From Cristatella mucedo (Eukaryota > Bryozoa > Phylactolaemata > Cristatellidae), in contig WPIO01000002.1 in the NCBI GenBank assembly GCA_009760855.2, forward strand, positions 2,517,001-2,581,000: a stretch of DNA of 64,000 nucleotides. The letters run 5' to 3'. The notes beneath the pieces were generated by a model, which was given only the letters and a program-made list of their open reading frames with translations, was not told the DNA's origin and did no database searches. Position numbers and translations under genes: made by a program. Shown piece after piece: positions 11,363 through 21,496 of this stretch (the stretch's first letter is position 1; each line of letters opens with the position of its first letter).

Positions 11363-11885
11363 ATGTCGGCAACTGAAGTAACTGATCCCAATCTTGCTAC
11401 ATCTGCAACTCTGCTGAAAGCATATGTTGACTATCTTGTAAAATCTAGAATGACTGCATACGATCAACAGACACCCGAATCAGATATCTCAATTATGACT
11501 GATGCTTCTGTTAAAAAGTTTTTAATTGATGAGTGTGACATTGAAGCACAAAAGGTAATCACTTCTAGAATGGCAAGTGTAACAACTGATCTTGAAGCAA
11601 CAGTTAGATCTAAAGTTGATGTCCTTCTTGATACACCCGGAGAAATCTCTAGCTATACTACATGGATTTCTAGTGAGCTGCCAACTCTCTCAACAGTTAT
11701 CACAGGCGTTGCAGGAATTAAATCTGATATCTCTGGAATTTGTTAAGGATGAGTGCTATGCAATTCTACTTGATATCTCTGATGGAACTAGTGCTAGACA
11801 AAGGGCAACACTTGCCGCTTTAGCTGCTCCAGTTACAGGTCCAGCTGCTCCAGTTTCTGATACAATTCCATCAACAGCTTTATAA
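11363..11885 (+). pseudogene. Unknown Polinton protein, one frameshift
   Basis: The ATG is preceded by AGTATAGGAAA. About 127 codons are open (MSATEVTDPNLATS...), and the reading then continues in another frame ending in an Ala/Pro-rich tail with APVTGPAAPVS. Total length about 170 residues, helical with a low-complexity tail. No homologous family comes to mind; the position after the polymerase and small ORFs suggests an accessory or minor virion protein. Confidence 0.45.
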
Positions 11886-11900
11886 TTTATTTATATAGAA

Positions 11901-12190
11901 ATGAATGTTGAAACTAGAAGCAAAGATTGTCTAAAAGTAGCACAAGGTCAACAATTTACAAATATAAAAATTTGTTTTTATCCAATGGGAAGAATCGAAG
12001 ATATTAGAAGTACACTTGTAGGAGCACTAAAATTAGTTTTAGAATAAAAGCCTTAAGAGTTGATCACTCTGAATCAGAAATGACATATATATTTACAAAA
12101 GTTAGAGATGGATCAATCTTTTCAGAGTTTCTTAAAGATTTGAAAATAGATAGGATAAATAGTTTGAAATCAGAAGCATACTCTAAAAAA
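11901..12190 (+). pseudogene. Unknown small protein, frameshifted
   Basis: The ATG at 11,901 follows TTATATAGAA. A 48-codon frame (MNVETRSKDC...) ends at 12,047, and a continuation in another frame runs to a stop near 12,190 (SESEMTYIFTKVRDG, FLKDLKIDR). The alternation of short helices is the only visible feature. Function unknown. Confidence 0.4.
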
Positions 12191-12307
12191 TAGAGTTAAC
12201 AAAACAATTAACAGGAAAATAATATAGTTTACCAACAGAGTTTATTCAAGAAAGTTTAGATTGGAGAGTTTAACTATCTGTAGTAATAAAGTTTTGATGT
12301 GGTTCTA

Positions 12308-12412
12308 TGAAAACATTAGCTAAATTAATTTCAATAACATCTAAAGTACTTGGAGTAACTAGATTATTAAAATTTAGAAAGGGAAAATTGACAGTTTTAT
12401 CTGTATTACTAT
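12308..12412 (+). CDS. Short hydrophobic/basic ORF
   Basis: A 34-codon frame MKTLAKLISITSKVL... rich in Leu, Lys and Val, ending just before the LINE insertion. It could be a small amphipathic virion peptide or the 5' part of a gene interrupted by the LINE. Low support because of its size. Confidence 0.25.
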
Positions 12413-12425
12413 GAGAAACATCGTA

Positions 12426-15400
12426 ATAATAATAATAATAATATTGCACTTGATAAAGCGCCCTCAGAGAACTTAATCTCTTTCTAGGCGCTTTACATTT
12501 GCTGCAAAGTGATACGCAATAGAATAGTAAGTAAAATCATGCTTGAAAAACAACATGGTTAGGGGTTACATGCACTGGGTCAGCATGCAAATGTGGTTAG
12601 TGGCAGCATGAACAGTGTCAGCACGCATAAGCACATCGAGGACGAATCACAAGGACCCACTAAATGCTGTCCTAAATAGGAATGTTTTTAAGTTTCTTTT
12701 AAATGTGGTCAGGTCAGGGGATGTTCTGATGCAGGTCGGGAGGGAGTTCCAGGCTGTGGGAGCATACGAGCTAAATGCACGGTCTCCAAAGGATTTAAGG
12801 TTTGTACGAGGTATTTCTAGACTGTTGGATTCCGAAAAGCGAGTGGTACGATGCTTTGCCTGATGGGGTAGTATCTCTGAAAGATAGGCTGGAGCCATAG
12901 AATGAAGAGACCTAAAAGTGAGCGACAAAACCTTGAAGTCAATCCGTTGCTTGACTGGTAACCAGTGCAGGTCGGCGAGAAGTGGAGTAATGTGGCAACT
13001 GCGACGCTCACGGCAGACAAGCCTAGCTGCAGAGTTTTGCACCAGCTGCAATCGCCTGATCGCACATGCTGGTAGGCCAGTAAGCAGTGAGTTGCAGAAG
13101 TCGAGACGAGATGTCACGAATGCATGGACCAACTTGGACGTGGTATCCTTATCTAAACAAGCCCTAATTTTAGCAATGTTATGAAGCTGAAAATAGGCTG
13201 ATTTGACTGTGGAGCTGATGTGGTCGTCTAACGAGAGGTCGCTTTGGAATATGACACCTAGATTTCGAGCTGATGCAACTGGAGATATGCTGGCAGAGCC
13301 AATTTTGAAAGTCAGCCTTTCCAATTTCTGAATAACACTAGGTTTGCCCATAACTAGTAAGTTAGTTTTATCATCGTTTAGTTTTAGAAAATTTGCTGCC
13401 ATCCATGATCGGATGTCATCAATGCATGCAGCAAGTGAGTTGAGAGAATTTGAGGTGCTCGAAGGCTGGGAGGGATCAAAGCAAAGGTACAACTGAGTGT
13501 CATCCGCATAGAAGTGAAAGCCTAGATTGTGCTTGGCAATCACATCAGCGAGAGGGAGAGTATAGACGGTGAAAAGGACCGGACCTAGCACAGAGCCCTG
13601 AGGTACTCCATATTTTAGAGGTACTTCAGATGATCTTTGTCCATTCACATCAACACTCTGGAGTCTCCCACTGAGATAGGACCTGAACCACTGCAGAGCA
13701 GTGCCAGTGATGCCCAGGCGAGATGAGAGGCGCTCTAGAAGTACTTTGTGATCGATGGTATCAAAAGCTGCCGAAAGATCGAGCAAAACAAGAAGAGACA
13801 CTCTACCCATGTCTGCATTCCTAAGTAGGTCGTTGTATACCCGAAGCAATGCTGACTCTGTGGAGTGATTAGCTCTAAAGCCAGACTGGAACTTACTAGC
13901 AAGGTGTGAGGTTTCGATATACGAGTTCAGCTGGTCTGCCGCGACCCGTTCCAGTGTCTTTGATAGGAATGGTAGAAGGGAGACTGGGCGGTAGTTGCTT
14001 AAGTTCTCTTGGTCTAGTGTAGCTTTCTTGAGAAGTGGCCTGACTACAGCTTTTTTGAAAGGTGCTGGGACCTGACCTGAGGCTAATGACATATTAATGA
14101 TGTTGGTTATGCATGGCAGCAGCAGATCAATGCAACGTAGGAGCAGGACAGTGGGAATAGGGTCCAGTGGACTTGTTGTCTTCTTTGATTGAGATACGAG
14201 CTTTAGGACTATGTCACTGGTGACCTGTTTAAATGCAGACATTGAGGCGCAGCCAGGAACCGAGGAACAGCATTCTAGTGGGAAGGTTGTCGTCGCAGGG
14301 ATGGATTCCCTGATTTTGTCTATCTTCTGCACAAAGAATCGAGAGAAGCGATCGGCTAGATCATCACAAGGATCATCAGGTAAGGAGCTAACCTGGGAAC
14401 GGTTGAGGAGATGGTTTATTGTCGACATCAGCATTTTTGGATTGTGCATCTGTGATTCAACAATGTTTCTATAGAAGCTAGACTTAGCCTTTGCTAGGAT
14501 CGATTGGTACGACCTACAGTAGTCTTCATATGCCTGTCGATGGACAGTTAGTCCGGATCTTTTGTATGCCTTTTCAAGCTTTCGTTTATTAGACTTGGCT
14601 AGTTTAATGTCTGTGGTAAACCATAGGCCGTCTGGGCGGGGGCGCACAGTGCGCTTTGTCAAAGGTGCAAACTCGTCGAGCGTGTCAGCTAGTGTCGTGT
14701 TGTAGCAATCTACCAGTGATGACAGATCGGAGGGAGGACTGAGCAGCAAAGGTGAAGCAGATATGCTCGCACGGACAGCATCGATGTCAAGGGTCTTGAG
14801 GTTTCGCGATTCACAGGTTTTTTTTAGAGGAGAATGTGGGCACACACTGTAGATTGAATGAGATCTGCATGTGGTCAGATAAGCAGGATTTGGTGATAAC
14901 TGGTGATGACAAAGTGCAGTCATATGAGAAAATTTGGTCGAGTGTGTGACCCTTGATGTGGGTAGGGCCATGCACATGAGCCACAAGAGATAATGAGTCT
15001 GTCAATGTACGAAATTCGGTGCTGAAAGCGTCAGATAAGTTATCAAAGTGAACGTTGAAATCACCCATAACGAGGAAGGATCGATTTCTTGCACACAGAA
15101 TCGAAATGAGATCGGAGAAATCTGAGATAAAGGAGGATTTGGTACCTGGTGGGCGATAGACTACTGCCACTATCGGTAGCTTGTTTTCGGGTGAGACCAG
15201 GACAATTGATTCAAAAGACTGCTTCGAGGGTACCGCAAATGGCTTGAAGTTGAATTTCGAGCGCACGATCATAGCAACTCCACCTCCAGTTTTGATTGAT
15301 CTAGGGGTGTGAAAGAACGTGAAACCAGATGGAGTAGCGTCTTTAATTGTCGGGCAGTTTATCGATTTCAGCCAAGTTTCAGTTAGGGCGAGCAGGTCGA

Positions 15401-15730
15401 TACCATTTTCAGAAATAAGGTCGTTTATTACTAGAGGTTTATTGCACATTGAGCGAGGATTCCAAAGGCAAGCGTTAAGTCTGGCCGATTGGGTTACAAC
15501 AGGCCTGATGACCACTAAGTTTGAGAGATTTACAGTGACGCATGCGGGGGAGCGTGCTAAGCGGTTCGAGACAATGCTAGGAATACCAAACGAGCAGCGT
15601 CTAAGCTGGCGGTTCCGGCCACCGCGGCGGCTACGGGGTGCTTTCCTTTTGTTAATGCATAGTTCATGAATCTTAGCAACCACATTAATATCTAGGAATG
15701 CATTTGATATACGATGACGAAGCGAACTGT
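12426..15730 (-). mobile_element. LINE family A, near full-length, inserted in the Polinton
   Basis: Non-LTR retrotransposon of CR1/L2-like type with an AP endonuclease and reverse transcriptase on the minus strand. The 3' UTR ends in an (ATT)n tract at 12,428-12,452. Polinton sequence resumes beyond about 15.7 kb. Fragments of the same family recur at 5.6, 32.6, 35.7, 36.2, 37.8, 44.3, 53.3 and 57.4 kb. The 5' boundary is uncertain by a few tens of bases. Confidence 0.9.
12647..15683 (-). CDS. LINE ORF2: AP endonuclease plus reverse transcriptase, one frameshift
   Basis: The N-terminal endonuclease frame (15,683-14,811) shows NPRSMCNK, LTETWL, VYRPPG, MGDFNVHF, and LSDHMQISF near its end. 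The RT frame (to 12,647) shows NYRPVSLLPFLSK, LDLSAAFDTIDH, YGVPQGSVLGP and HFYADDTQLYL. The frames join at an eight-base homopolymer (14,818-14,825), so one indel in a T/A run separates them from a single ORF of about 1,010 residues. Apart from that the coding region is clean, so this is the youngest LINE here, and it is clearly younger than the decay of the Polinton around it. Function: nicking of target DNA and target-primed reverse transcription. Confidence 0.92.
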
Positions 15731-15855
15731 GTTATATAATCACTTGATAATGACATATAATTATTTTCAACCTCATAATATGTGATATTAAGAAAATTAG
15801 AAACAAAGAAATTTGGTGAGTATAATTTGTGATATTAGTCTATAACTATAAATTC

Positions 15856-16155
15856 TCAACGTGCATCAATATTTAAATTAAGTTTTATTTTAACATCTGA
15901 ATATTTTACTCTAGTCATTTTCACATCCTTTAATATAATTGATTTTTCAGTTATTTGTTTTTCTATAACAGATAAACATGCATCGTTTTTATTAAAAATA
16001 CTTAACAGCATAGGCATACTTTCAGGATCCACCTCACAAAAATATTGTTTTCCTAATACTATTTTTGAGTATTTTATTGATAGTTTTTGTACATCAGATA
16101 ATCTAGCTAAGTAATGTTTTCTATCAAAATCGAGGCTACTATCAAAACCTGACAA
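15856..16155 (-). CDS. Unknown 99-residue Polinton protein
   Basis: Intact minus-strand ORF MSGFDSSLDFDRKHYLARL... with a central KQYFCEVDPESMP segment and an alternating C-terminus consistent with beta strands. No family recognised. It lies between the LINE insertion and the fibre-like genes and shares their orientation, so a virion accessory role is possible but only inferred. Confidence 0.5.
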   Translation of the reverse strand: MSGFDSSLDFDRKHYLARLSDVQKLSIKYSKIVLGKQYFCEVDPESMPMLLSIFNKNDACLSVIEKQITEKSIILKDVKMTRVKYSDVKIKLNLNIDAR

Positions 16156-16227
16156 ATTTTTTATCTTAGTGAAACTCGAAGGGCCTGCATCAAATTGTGA
16201 AAGGCTATATGTGAAACGTTGAGAGAG

Positions 16228-16445
16228 GTCTCTATTTGCTAAGCATGTATCTTCAACATCATTTATTTTTTTACCGTTATTTATTTCATCATTTATTTAT
16301 TTATTATATCTATTATTATTATCTATATCTATATTATATCTATTATTATTACATTTATTTATTATATCTATTTGCTAAGCATGTATATTCAACATCATTT
16401 ATTTATTTACCGTTATTTATTTCATCATTCATCATTTCATCATCA
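16228..16445. repeat. Local direct duplication and AT-rich low complexity
   Basis: The segment TTTGCTAAGCATGTAT followed by TTCAACATCATTTATTT and CCGTTATTTATTTCATCATT occurs at about 16,228 and again at about 16,370, separated by (TAT)n-type sequence. This is a small tandem duplication with an expanded AT microsatellite inside it, at the 3' end of a minus-strand fibre-like gene. Confidence 0.7.
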
Positions 16446-16733
16446 ACTCTTAATTCATCTACTGTTAAATCACCATTTACTGTGAAATCTGCCTTAGTAT
16501 CAATGTACTCTTTTGTTGCAATATCATTTCCATTAATTGATGTTAACATATTTTTATGAGATTGGAGAAATGTTTCCTCTTACAACTTGGTCTGAATCTT
16601 TTTTTAAATAGTTGTTATCAGCAAATGATTTTCCAACAGCTTCGAATGAGTCTATATTGTTTCCAAGATTTACTATTATATTTTCAAACATATCCAATGT
16701 TCCAATCATTTGTAAATCATTTCTGCTTAACAT
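16408..16733 (-). pseudogene. Fibre-like protein module 3, truncated
   Basis: A 59-codon frame from the ATG at 16,733 (MLSRNDLQMIGTLDM...) stops at 16,554. A second frame then carries NGNDIATKEYIDTKADFTVN, the shaft-type motif (D-A-x-T-K-x-Y-x-D) shared with the other fibre-like ORFs. One frameshift and the expanded AT repeat downstream have destroyed the C-terminus. It is probably a receptor-binding or shaft protein relic. Confidence 0.5.
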
Positions 16734-16812
16734 TATGCTATAGCTATATAAACATTGACATTTATTTCTCTATCTAACAAATCTGATCCAGATATAAAAA
16801 CAGAACTGGCAA

Positions 16813-17680
16813 CTATTCTATATTTTTACTAGAAGTTAATATATAACTACCATACAACTGATCACTCTGTGCTGCTAGTGTTGATGGTGGAGGCATAAGT
16901 ACTTTTGTTATTCCAGAAATTTCATATGTTACTCCAATAACAAATAGACCTCTTGGAACTGTAATGTTGTTAATGTTAGTAACCCGTCTACCACTAACTG
17001 TTTTGCCATATATTTGTGTAGTCAGTGATCTATCCATAGTTCCTTTAAAATTTACAGTTGTAACATTTCCACTTGCTTTTCGTTGATAGCCAAGATTTAT
17101 TCCATCATTTGGACTGACAGGATCATTTTGTATAATAATTGGATTTTTATTCATATTCAAAGGTCCATTTATTGATCCATTATTATATTTTACAAAATTA
17201 GCATCCATATATGCAACAGTTGCGACGTTGGTTGCAAAATATGGGGTTGCTGCATCAGAAATATTTAATGTTCCAGTTACAAATAAATTTCCGTTAACAA
17301 CTCCACCAGTTTTTTAAATTTTTGTGTCAGCGTAATCTTTTGTAGCAGCATCACTTTCATTGATAGGATTGGCAAGATCTATCACTCTATGATTATTCAT
17401 ATCAAGATCGCCATCTGCAGTTGTTCCTCTAGATACTTTTGTAACAAAGTTTGTATCGATATACTTTCTATTTACAACATCTGTAGAATCAACAGGATCT
17501 CCAAGATTTTTTATTAGGTTTTGATTCATATTTAAAGATCCATTCATGATATCTCCAGTTTTACGAATGTAGTTTTTTTGGCTAGATCCTTTTCTACGAT
17601 ATCCAAGCGACATTCTATACAATAGTAATACTAAAATCCATATGTGTAACATTACTTGCAACTGTCAGATTATTAATCAT
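16813..17680 (-). pseudogene. Fibre-like protein module 2
   Basis: Two frames joined by a stop/frameshift. Shaft-type repeats read GSLNMNQNLIKNLGDPV...NRKYIDTNF, then GDLDMNNHRVIDLANPI...ATKDYADT, and again GPLNMNKNPII. The last ~90 residues form a distinct C-terminal domain (RSLTTQIYGKTV ... YGSYILTSSKN). The repeat 'G-D/S-L-x-M-N-x-N-x-I-x-N-L' with 'D-A-x-x-x-Y-x-D' resembles phage and large-virus tail-fibre shafts. Expected role: trimeric attachment fibre on virions. Broken near 17.3 and 17.65 kb. Confidence 0.6.
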
Positions 17681-17689
17681 ATAAGTGCA

Positions 17690-18455
17690 TCAATCATTAT
17701 TTATTACTAAAAGGAGAGTACCAGAAACACCATGAGTGTTGTCACTAGTTAACTCTAAAAACACTCCAGTAGTATTAGAACACCATAGTATGCTAGATAC
17801 TGTTTGAAGGTTTGTTACTGGGCCAGCAACAAAGGTTTTGAAAGGTGTTGCATAGCCTACAACTTGTCCTTGTTGATTAAAAACTGCCATATCAGCAGGA
17901 GTTCCTCTCAATGTAGAACTTTCTGTTCCTGTTCCATTGACATTAATATTAAATATGTTTAGCGGAACAACACTTGCAGAACCAGTAAGCCTTAAATACA
18001 AAGTAGAACATTTGTAGGAATCAACAGATTGCTTTGTTACATCTGAATTTTTCAAAGAGGTAATTCTGTTTGATCCTAGATCAAGAGTACTATTAGAGTT
18101 ACCATTGAAAACTTGTCATACTTTTTAGTAAACCATAGTTTATTACTTCGTAAGGCCTAGAATCTTGATATGCAGTTCCATCAGCAGAATTTCCTAATAT
18201 GCCAGTAACATTTCTACAGTTCAATTGAGATAAAAGTCTTGCACTATTCTATGGAAGCATGTCAGATACGTTAGAAAGAGAAGCTATTTCTCCTGAAACA
18301 TTACTTGCTACAGTATTTAGAAAGTTTGAATTGAGAGCATAATTTAATCTTATTGCATCTCCATCATTTACTGTAAAACCAAGGTTTGTAATACTATTTC
18401 CATTAGCATCAAGGTGGCTAAAAATATGGCCAATAATCTTACTAATATTATTCAT
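17690..18455 (-). pseudogene. Fibre-like protein module 1 with C-terminal globular domain
   Basis: Starts at the ATG at 18,455, preceded by ATATATAAGA on the minus strand. The N-terminus has one shaft repeat (HLDANGNSITNLGFTVNDGD), then stops near 18,249. A C-terminal beta-rich domain of ~120 residues (18,055-17,690; SASVVPLNIFNIN, GTLLLVINND) follows in another frame. The N-terminal motif is shared with the plus-strand fibre ORF at 29.06 kb (DLDANGNIIINMSDHVNAGD). Broken by at least two lesions. Confidence 0.6.
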
Positions 18456-18468
18456 TCTTATATATATA

Positions 18469-18823
18469 TGAAGAAAATAAAAGGTGGTGATTTAAAATCT
18501 GGGTGAGATACAACAAAAGAAGTATTATCAGGAACAACAACTGCAACTGAGCTTGGATCAAAAGCAATTATAAAATGTGCACCCAAGATTGCAAAGAAGC
18601 TAAGTTTACAAGCATCGAATAAGATTGCAACTATTGTTCCAAAAGTTTTACAGTCATTCAAAGTTATCGGAACTGCTACAAAAGCACTTGGTGGATTTCT
18701 ATCAGGAATAACAGGAATTGTAGATCTTGGTTTATTTATAAAAGAGATTGTAGATGATATTGCTACAGGAAAATATGGCAATGTCTTATGGAAAAAAATT
18801 GCAGATAAAAAAGAAGGACTGTA
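18469..18823 (+). pseudogene. Small hydrophobic Polinton protein, one stop
   Basis: About 117 codons from an ATG following TATATATAT, with a single TGA at codon 13 and an open frame after it. Composition is Lys/Ala-rich in the middle (APKIAKKLSLQ) with a glycine-containing hydrophobic region (GTATKALGGFLSGITGIV). It sits head-to-tail with the next membrane-type ORF and head-to-head with fibre module 1, start to start about 13 bp apart. Likely a small membrane-active or core virion protein; not assigned to a family. Confidence 0.45.
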
Positions 18824-18828
18824 AAAAA

Positions 18829-19347
18829 ATGGTAGCATCCTTAGAGGTTGACTTTTACATAAACGAGATTTTGCTAGAAGCAGAAAGAGCTAAATCTGAT
18901 CGGTACTTAAATCTTAGTAAGTTTCTTTCAGATACAATTGGAGAGGAAGTATCAAGGGACGCTTCACAGCTAGATACAAAAGCTTGGAGTAAAAAGTTTC
19001 TTGAGGTTCGATCTGGAGGATTTTTGCCTGCAATTCCAGCAATTATAGCGAGTATAGCTCCTATTATTGGAGCAGTTGGTTTAGGAGTGAGTATTGCAGT
19101 ATTAATAGCAGGCTTAATTAAAAAGATTATTGACGCAACGATGTATATTGCTAAAGCACCGCCGATGAACACCCATGAGGAGCGAATGAATGCTTTGAGT
19201 TTGCAGAGTGAAAAGCTAAAGAATGCAATTACAGATACAAAAAATATGATAGAATTACTTGATAGAAACATTGATATCGATCTTAGTGACAAAGTGCAGA
19301 ATTCAGAGGTTAAAAACAGATTAGATTATTTGAAACAAGGTAGTTAG
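18829..19347 (+). CDS. Minor virion-type membrane protein, 172 residues
   Basis: Intact ORF starting at ATG 18,829, five bases after the previous stop. Helical N-terminal half, then a hydrophobic segment (GGFLPAIPAIIASIAPIIG, continuing into VSIAVLIAGLIKKI), then a coiled-coil-like C-terminus. Small Polinton and adenovirus core peptides have a comparable hydrophobic stretch after a Gly-Gly, and SGGF could be a protease maturation site for the adenain-like enzyme in this element; that is inference. It is one of the few undamaged genes here. Confidence 0.5.
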   Translation: MVASLEVDFYINEILLEAERAKSDRYLNLSKFLSDTIGEEVSRDASQLDTKAWSKKFLEVRSGGFLPAIPAIIASIAPIIGAVGLGVSIAVLIAGLIKKIIDATMYIAKAPPMNTHEERMNALSLQSEKLKNAITDTKNMIELLDRNIDIDLSDKVQNSEVKNRLDYLKQGS

Positions 19348-19356
19348 TTAGTAGAG

Positions 19357-19563
19357 GTGTCTGGCATTAGCTATTCAGATAAGCTAAAAGAAGATATAAA
19401 AAAAGTAGAAAGTAGTACAATTGGAGGGAAAAAGTCTTGCAACTATCAAGCAGAGAGCGCAATGTTACTAGCTAATCTTTTTTCTAGAGGAACAACACAG
19501 GAGCAAATATATAATGAAATGATAAAACTAAGAGATGAGTTGAAAGCAAGATGCCGAAATTAA
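19357..19563 (+). CDS. Open frame downstream of membrane protein, no ATG
   Basis: About 68 codons of open frame (SGISYSDKLKEDIKK...) ending at TAA, beginning with GTG rather than ATG. It is helical and charged, with a single NYQAESAMLLANLFSRG segment. It may be the displaced C-terminus of the preceding protein or a small gene whose start decayed. Confidence 0.35.
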   Translation: MSGISYSDKLKEDIKKVESSTIGGKKSCNYQAESAMLLANLFSRGTTQEQIYNEMIKLRDELKARCRN

Positions 19564-19575
19564 AAATCAGTATGT

Positions 19576-20097
19576 CTATTTGATTATCGTAAGTGTATAA
19601 GTAAAGTTTAGTCGCGCAAATTGTAAATGCAAGCGTATAGCTGCAAGGTCGCGTACTTCAGCTGCGGAGACAGCAGAGTCAAATAGGCCCAAATGATATT
19701 GATGATAGTCTATACAAATATATGATATGTGTTTGTTCAATTTCCTATCAAAACTAACTCCTATCAAATTTGAAGTATTATTTTTTCGTTTTCCTATGTT
19801 TCTCATGTTTTGTGAACGATTAGCAACTCTCAGATTACTAATTCCGTTATCAGATTTAATAAAAATTGTATGATCAATTTCAAAAGTCGGCATTTCCTCA
19901 CACATAATCAGCCACGCCAAGCGGTGTGCTTTGTATAGTTTTCCATCAATTCTTATTTCTATATATCGATTGTGTATTACTCCCGCTTCATTTCCAATAG
20001 TTACTCCACCACGAGATGTTTTATGTGTGAATTTACCTGTATAAGGATTATAATTCAATAATTCTAGAACTCTGTTTCTAAAAAATAATAACTTCAT
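19576..20097 (-). CDS. Free-standing HNH endonuclease (phage-type)
   Basis: Intact 173-residue ORF. The N-terminus LLNYNPYTGKFTHK and GGVTIGNEAG matches the opening of phage HNH proteins; the HNH core reads HRLAWLI...FEIDHTI...SDNGISNLRVANRSQNMRN; then NNTSNLIGVSFDRKLNKH and a C-terminal LGLFDSAVSAAEVRDLAA segment typical of the AP2-like DNA-binding part of this family. The family cuts DNA and often acts as a homing or mobile endonuclease. It faces away from the PLA2-domain gene and sits between two virion-type genes. It is undamaged although its neighbours are broken. Confidence 0.82.
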   Translation of the reverse strand: MKLLFFRNRVLELLNYNPYTGKFTHKTSRGGVTIGNEAGVIHNRYIEIRIDGKLYKAHRLAWLIMCEEMPTFEIDHTIFIKSDNGISNLRVANRSQNMRNIGKRKNNTSNLIGVSFDRKLNKHISYICIDYHQYHLGLFDSAVSAAEVRDLAAIRLHLQFARLNFTYTLTIIK

Positions 20098-20162
20098 CCT
20101 TATTCATTTTTAATATATAATAGGTTTATTTCTCTTTAAATAAAAAATTAATTAGTATAAAA

Positions 20163-20928
20163 ATGGAATATCATGAGGCAAAACTTAACCTGTCAGATCA
20201 TCAAGTAAATCTGATACATTAGTCAAATAAACCTATTTCAATCAGATTAAAAAAAGAAGACTTATCAGGTCCTGTTTCTATCTTTGTAAAAAAAAACACA
20301 ACTAAACAAAATAGAAAAGTGCAAATCTAAAAACGCTGGCTTACAACTAAATCTGAGTTTGAAGCAACTAAAGCAGAATAGAAAAGTTGATAATGGTTTA
20401 GTAGATCTAATAAATAAACTTACTGGAAACCGTGAAATGCATATGCGTCTTCCTTCAGGAGTAAAATCAGATAATGTTCGAGGCGGTTCATTCAACGGTA
20501 CTGGTCGTTACTCATATGCGGGCCCAGGAACAAGGTTTTCTCAGAGAATGAGTGAAGGCTATACCGGAATTAATGATTTAGATAACAAAGCTCGAGTGCA
20601 CGATAGTCTCTACACTGAAACTGGATCAATGGCTGAACCTCAAAGAACACAAATAAGAAACTTGTCAGACTTGGTATTAGCTGAATCTGCTGCTAGAATT
20701 GCACTTGATTCTCGCCAACCAAATAACGTGCGTGAAGATGCTAAGACAGTTGCAGCTGTTATGGCGGCCAATAAAAAATTGGGCTTGGGAATTGGTGGAG
20801 CATTAAACGACTCATTTGCTACTGATTTTCTGAAAGACAAAGTGTCAAATCCTGCTAGCCTAAAAAAGATAAATTATGCTCGAGGAATAGTTGATAGAAT
20901 GCTTGATATCACTCGGAAAAGGATCTAA
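20163..20928 (+). pseudogene. Phospholipase-A2-domain virion protein
   Basis: The main open frame runs 20,359-20,928; decayed upstream codons begin at ATG 20,163 after TTAGTATAAAA. The core reads YAGPGTRFSQR...GINDLDNKARVHDSLYT: the GPG calcium-loop-like turn and the HD catalytic pair of the small PLA2 domain known from parvovirus VP1 and from adintovirus/Polinton proteins. In those families it helps virions breach endosomal membranes. The C-terminal ~100 residues are helical and Ala-rich. The upstream third has two stops and a frame change, so the N-terminus is lost, while the PLA2 part remains open. Confidence 0.7.
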
Positions 20929-21097
20929 AAAAATTAAACTTACAAACTTGTATTTTACATTTATATTTATTTGTTTAAAACTCTGCAGGGTTGAACATTG
21001 ATTTCTTTGGTGAACTATAAACTTTTACTTGGTCAATTTTAACCTAATATTTAATCTTGCTTCATTATTATAGTATTCTTTTGAAACACAACTACCA

Positions 21098-21460
21098 TCA
21101 AAAATTCGTTATACCAAAATCATTTCCTAATTTTTTAATTACATCTGAAGGACTAGATACTTTAATTTGTTTATTATTCTCATCAAACATAATACTTGGT
21201 TTCTTTCCAAAGTCAAATCTAATTCCAATTGTAGATCTTGCACTAACATCAAATCCCTTAAAATCTAATTGTTCACTCGATCTATCTACGATATTCTGAA
21301 GAAATGGAAGTACTTCTTCTGTTATGTACATCCATGCACTAAGATAAGTTTTTGAATCTTTCGAAATTTTCTCTTCAACATGAACGTGTGCAGATTTTCC
21401 TTTAGGAATAACAACTGCAGAATTTTGGAAGACTACGAATTTATTTTCTTGATTTTTCAT
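21098..21460 (-). CDS. Unknown 120-residue Polinton protein
   Basis: Intact minus-strand ORF whose ATG is preceded by CACTATATAGA. Beta-rich N-terminus (KFVVFQNSAVVIPKGKSAHVHV), helical middle (EEVLPFLQNIV), then ARSTIGIRFDFGKKPSIMFD. Pattern and size would suit a small nucleic-acid-binding or capsid-associated protein, but I recognise no family. It sits immediately downstream of the protease on the same strand. Confidence 0.5.
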   Translation of the reverse strand: MKNQENKFVVFQNSAVVIPKGKSAHVHVEEKISKDSKTYLSAWMYITEEVLPFLQNIVDRSSEQLDFKGFDVSARSTIGIRFDFGKKPSIMFDENNKQIKVSSPSDVIKKLGNDFGITNF

Positions 21461-21496
21461 TCTATATAGTGGAAATATATTGTTTAGTTCAAATTA

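Noticed and set aside
16236-16559. Tyr/Leu-rich 107-codon plus-strand ORF
   Set aside because: Low-complexity AT repeat opposite a fibre-like gene.
19576-20097. Bacterial contamination explaining the HNH gene
   Set aside because: It lies inside AT-rich Polinton sequence with continuous neighbours on both sides and no other bacterial genes.
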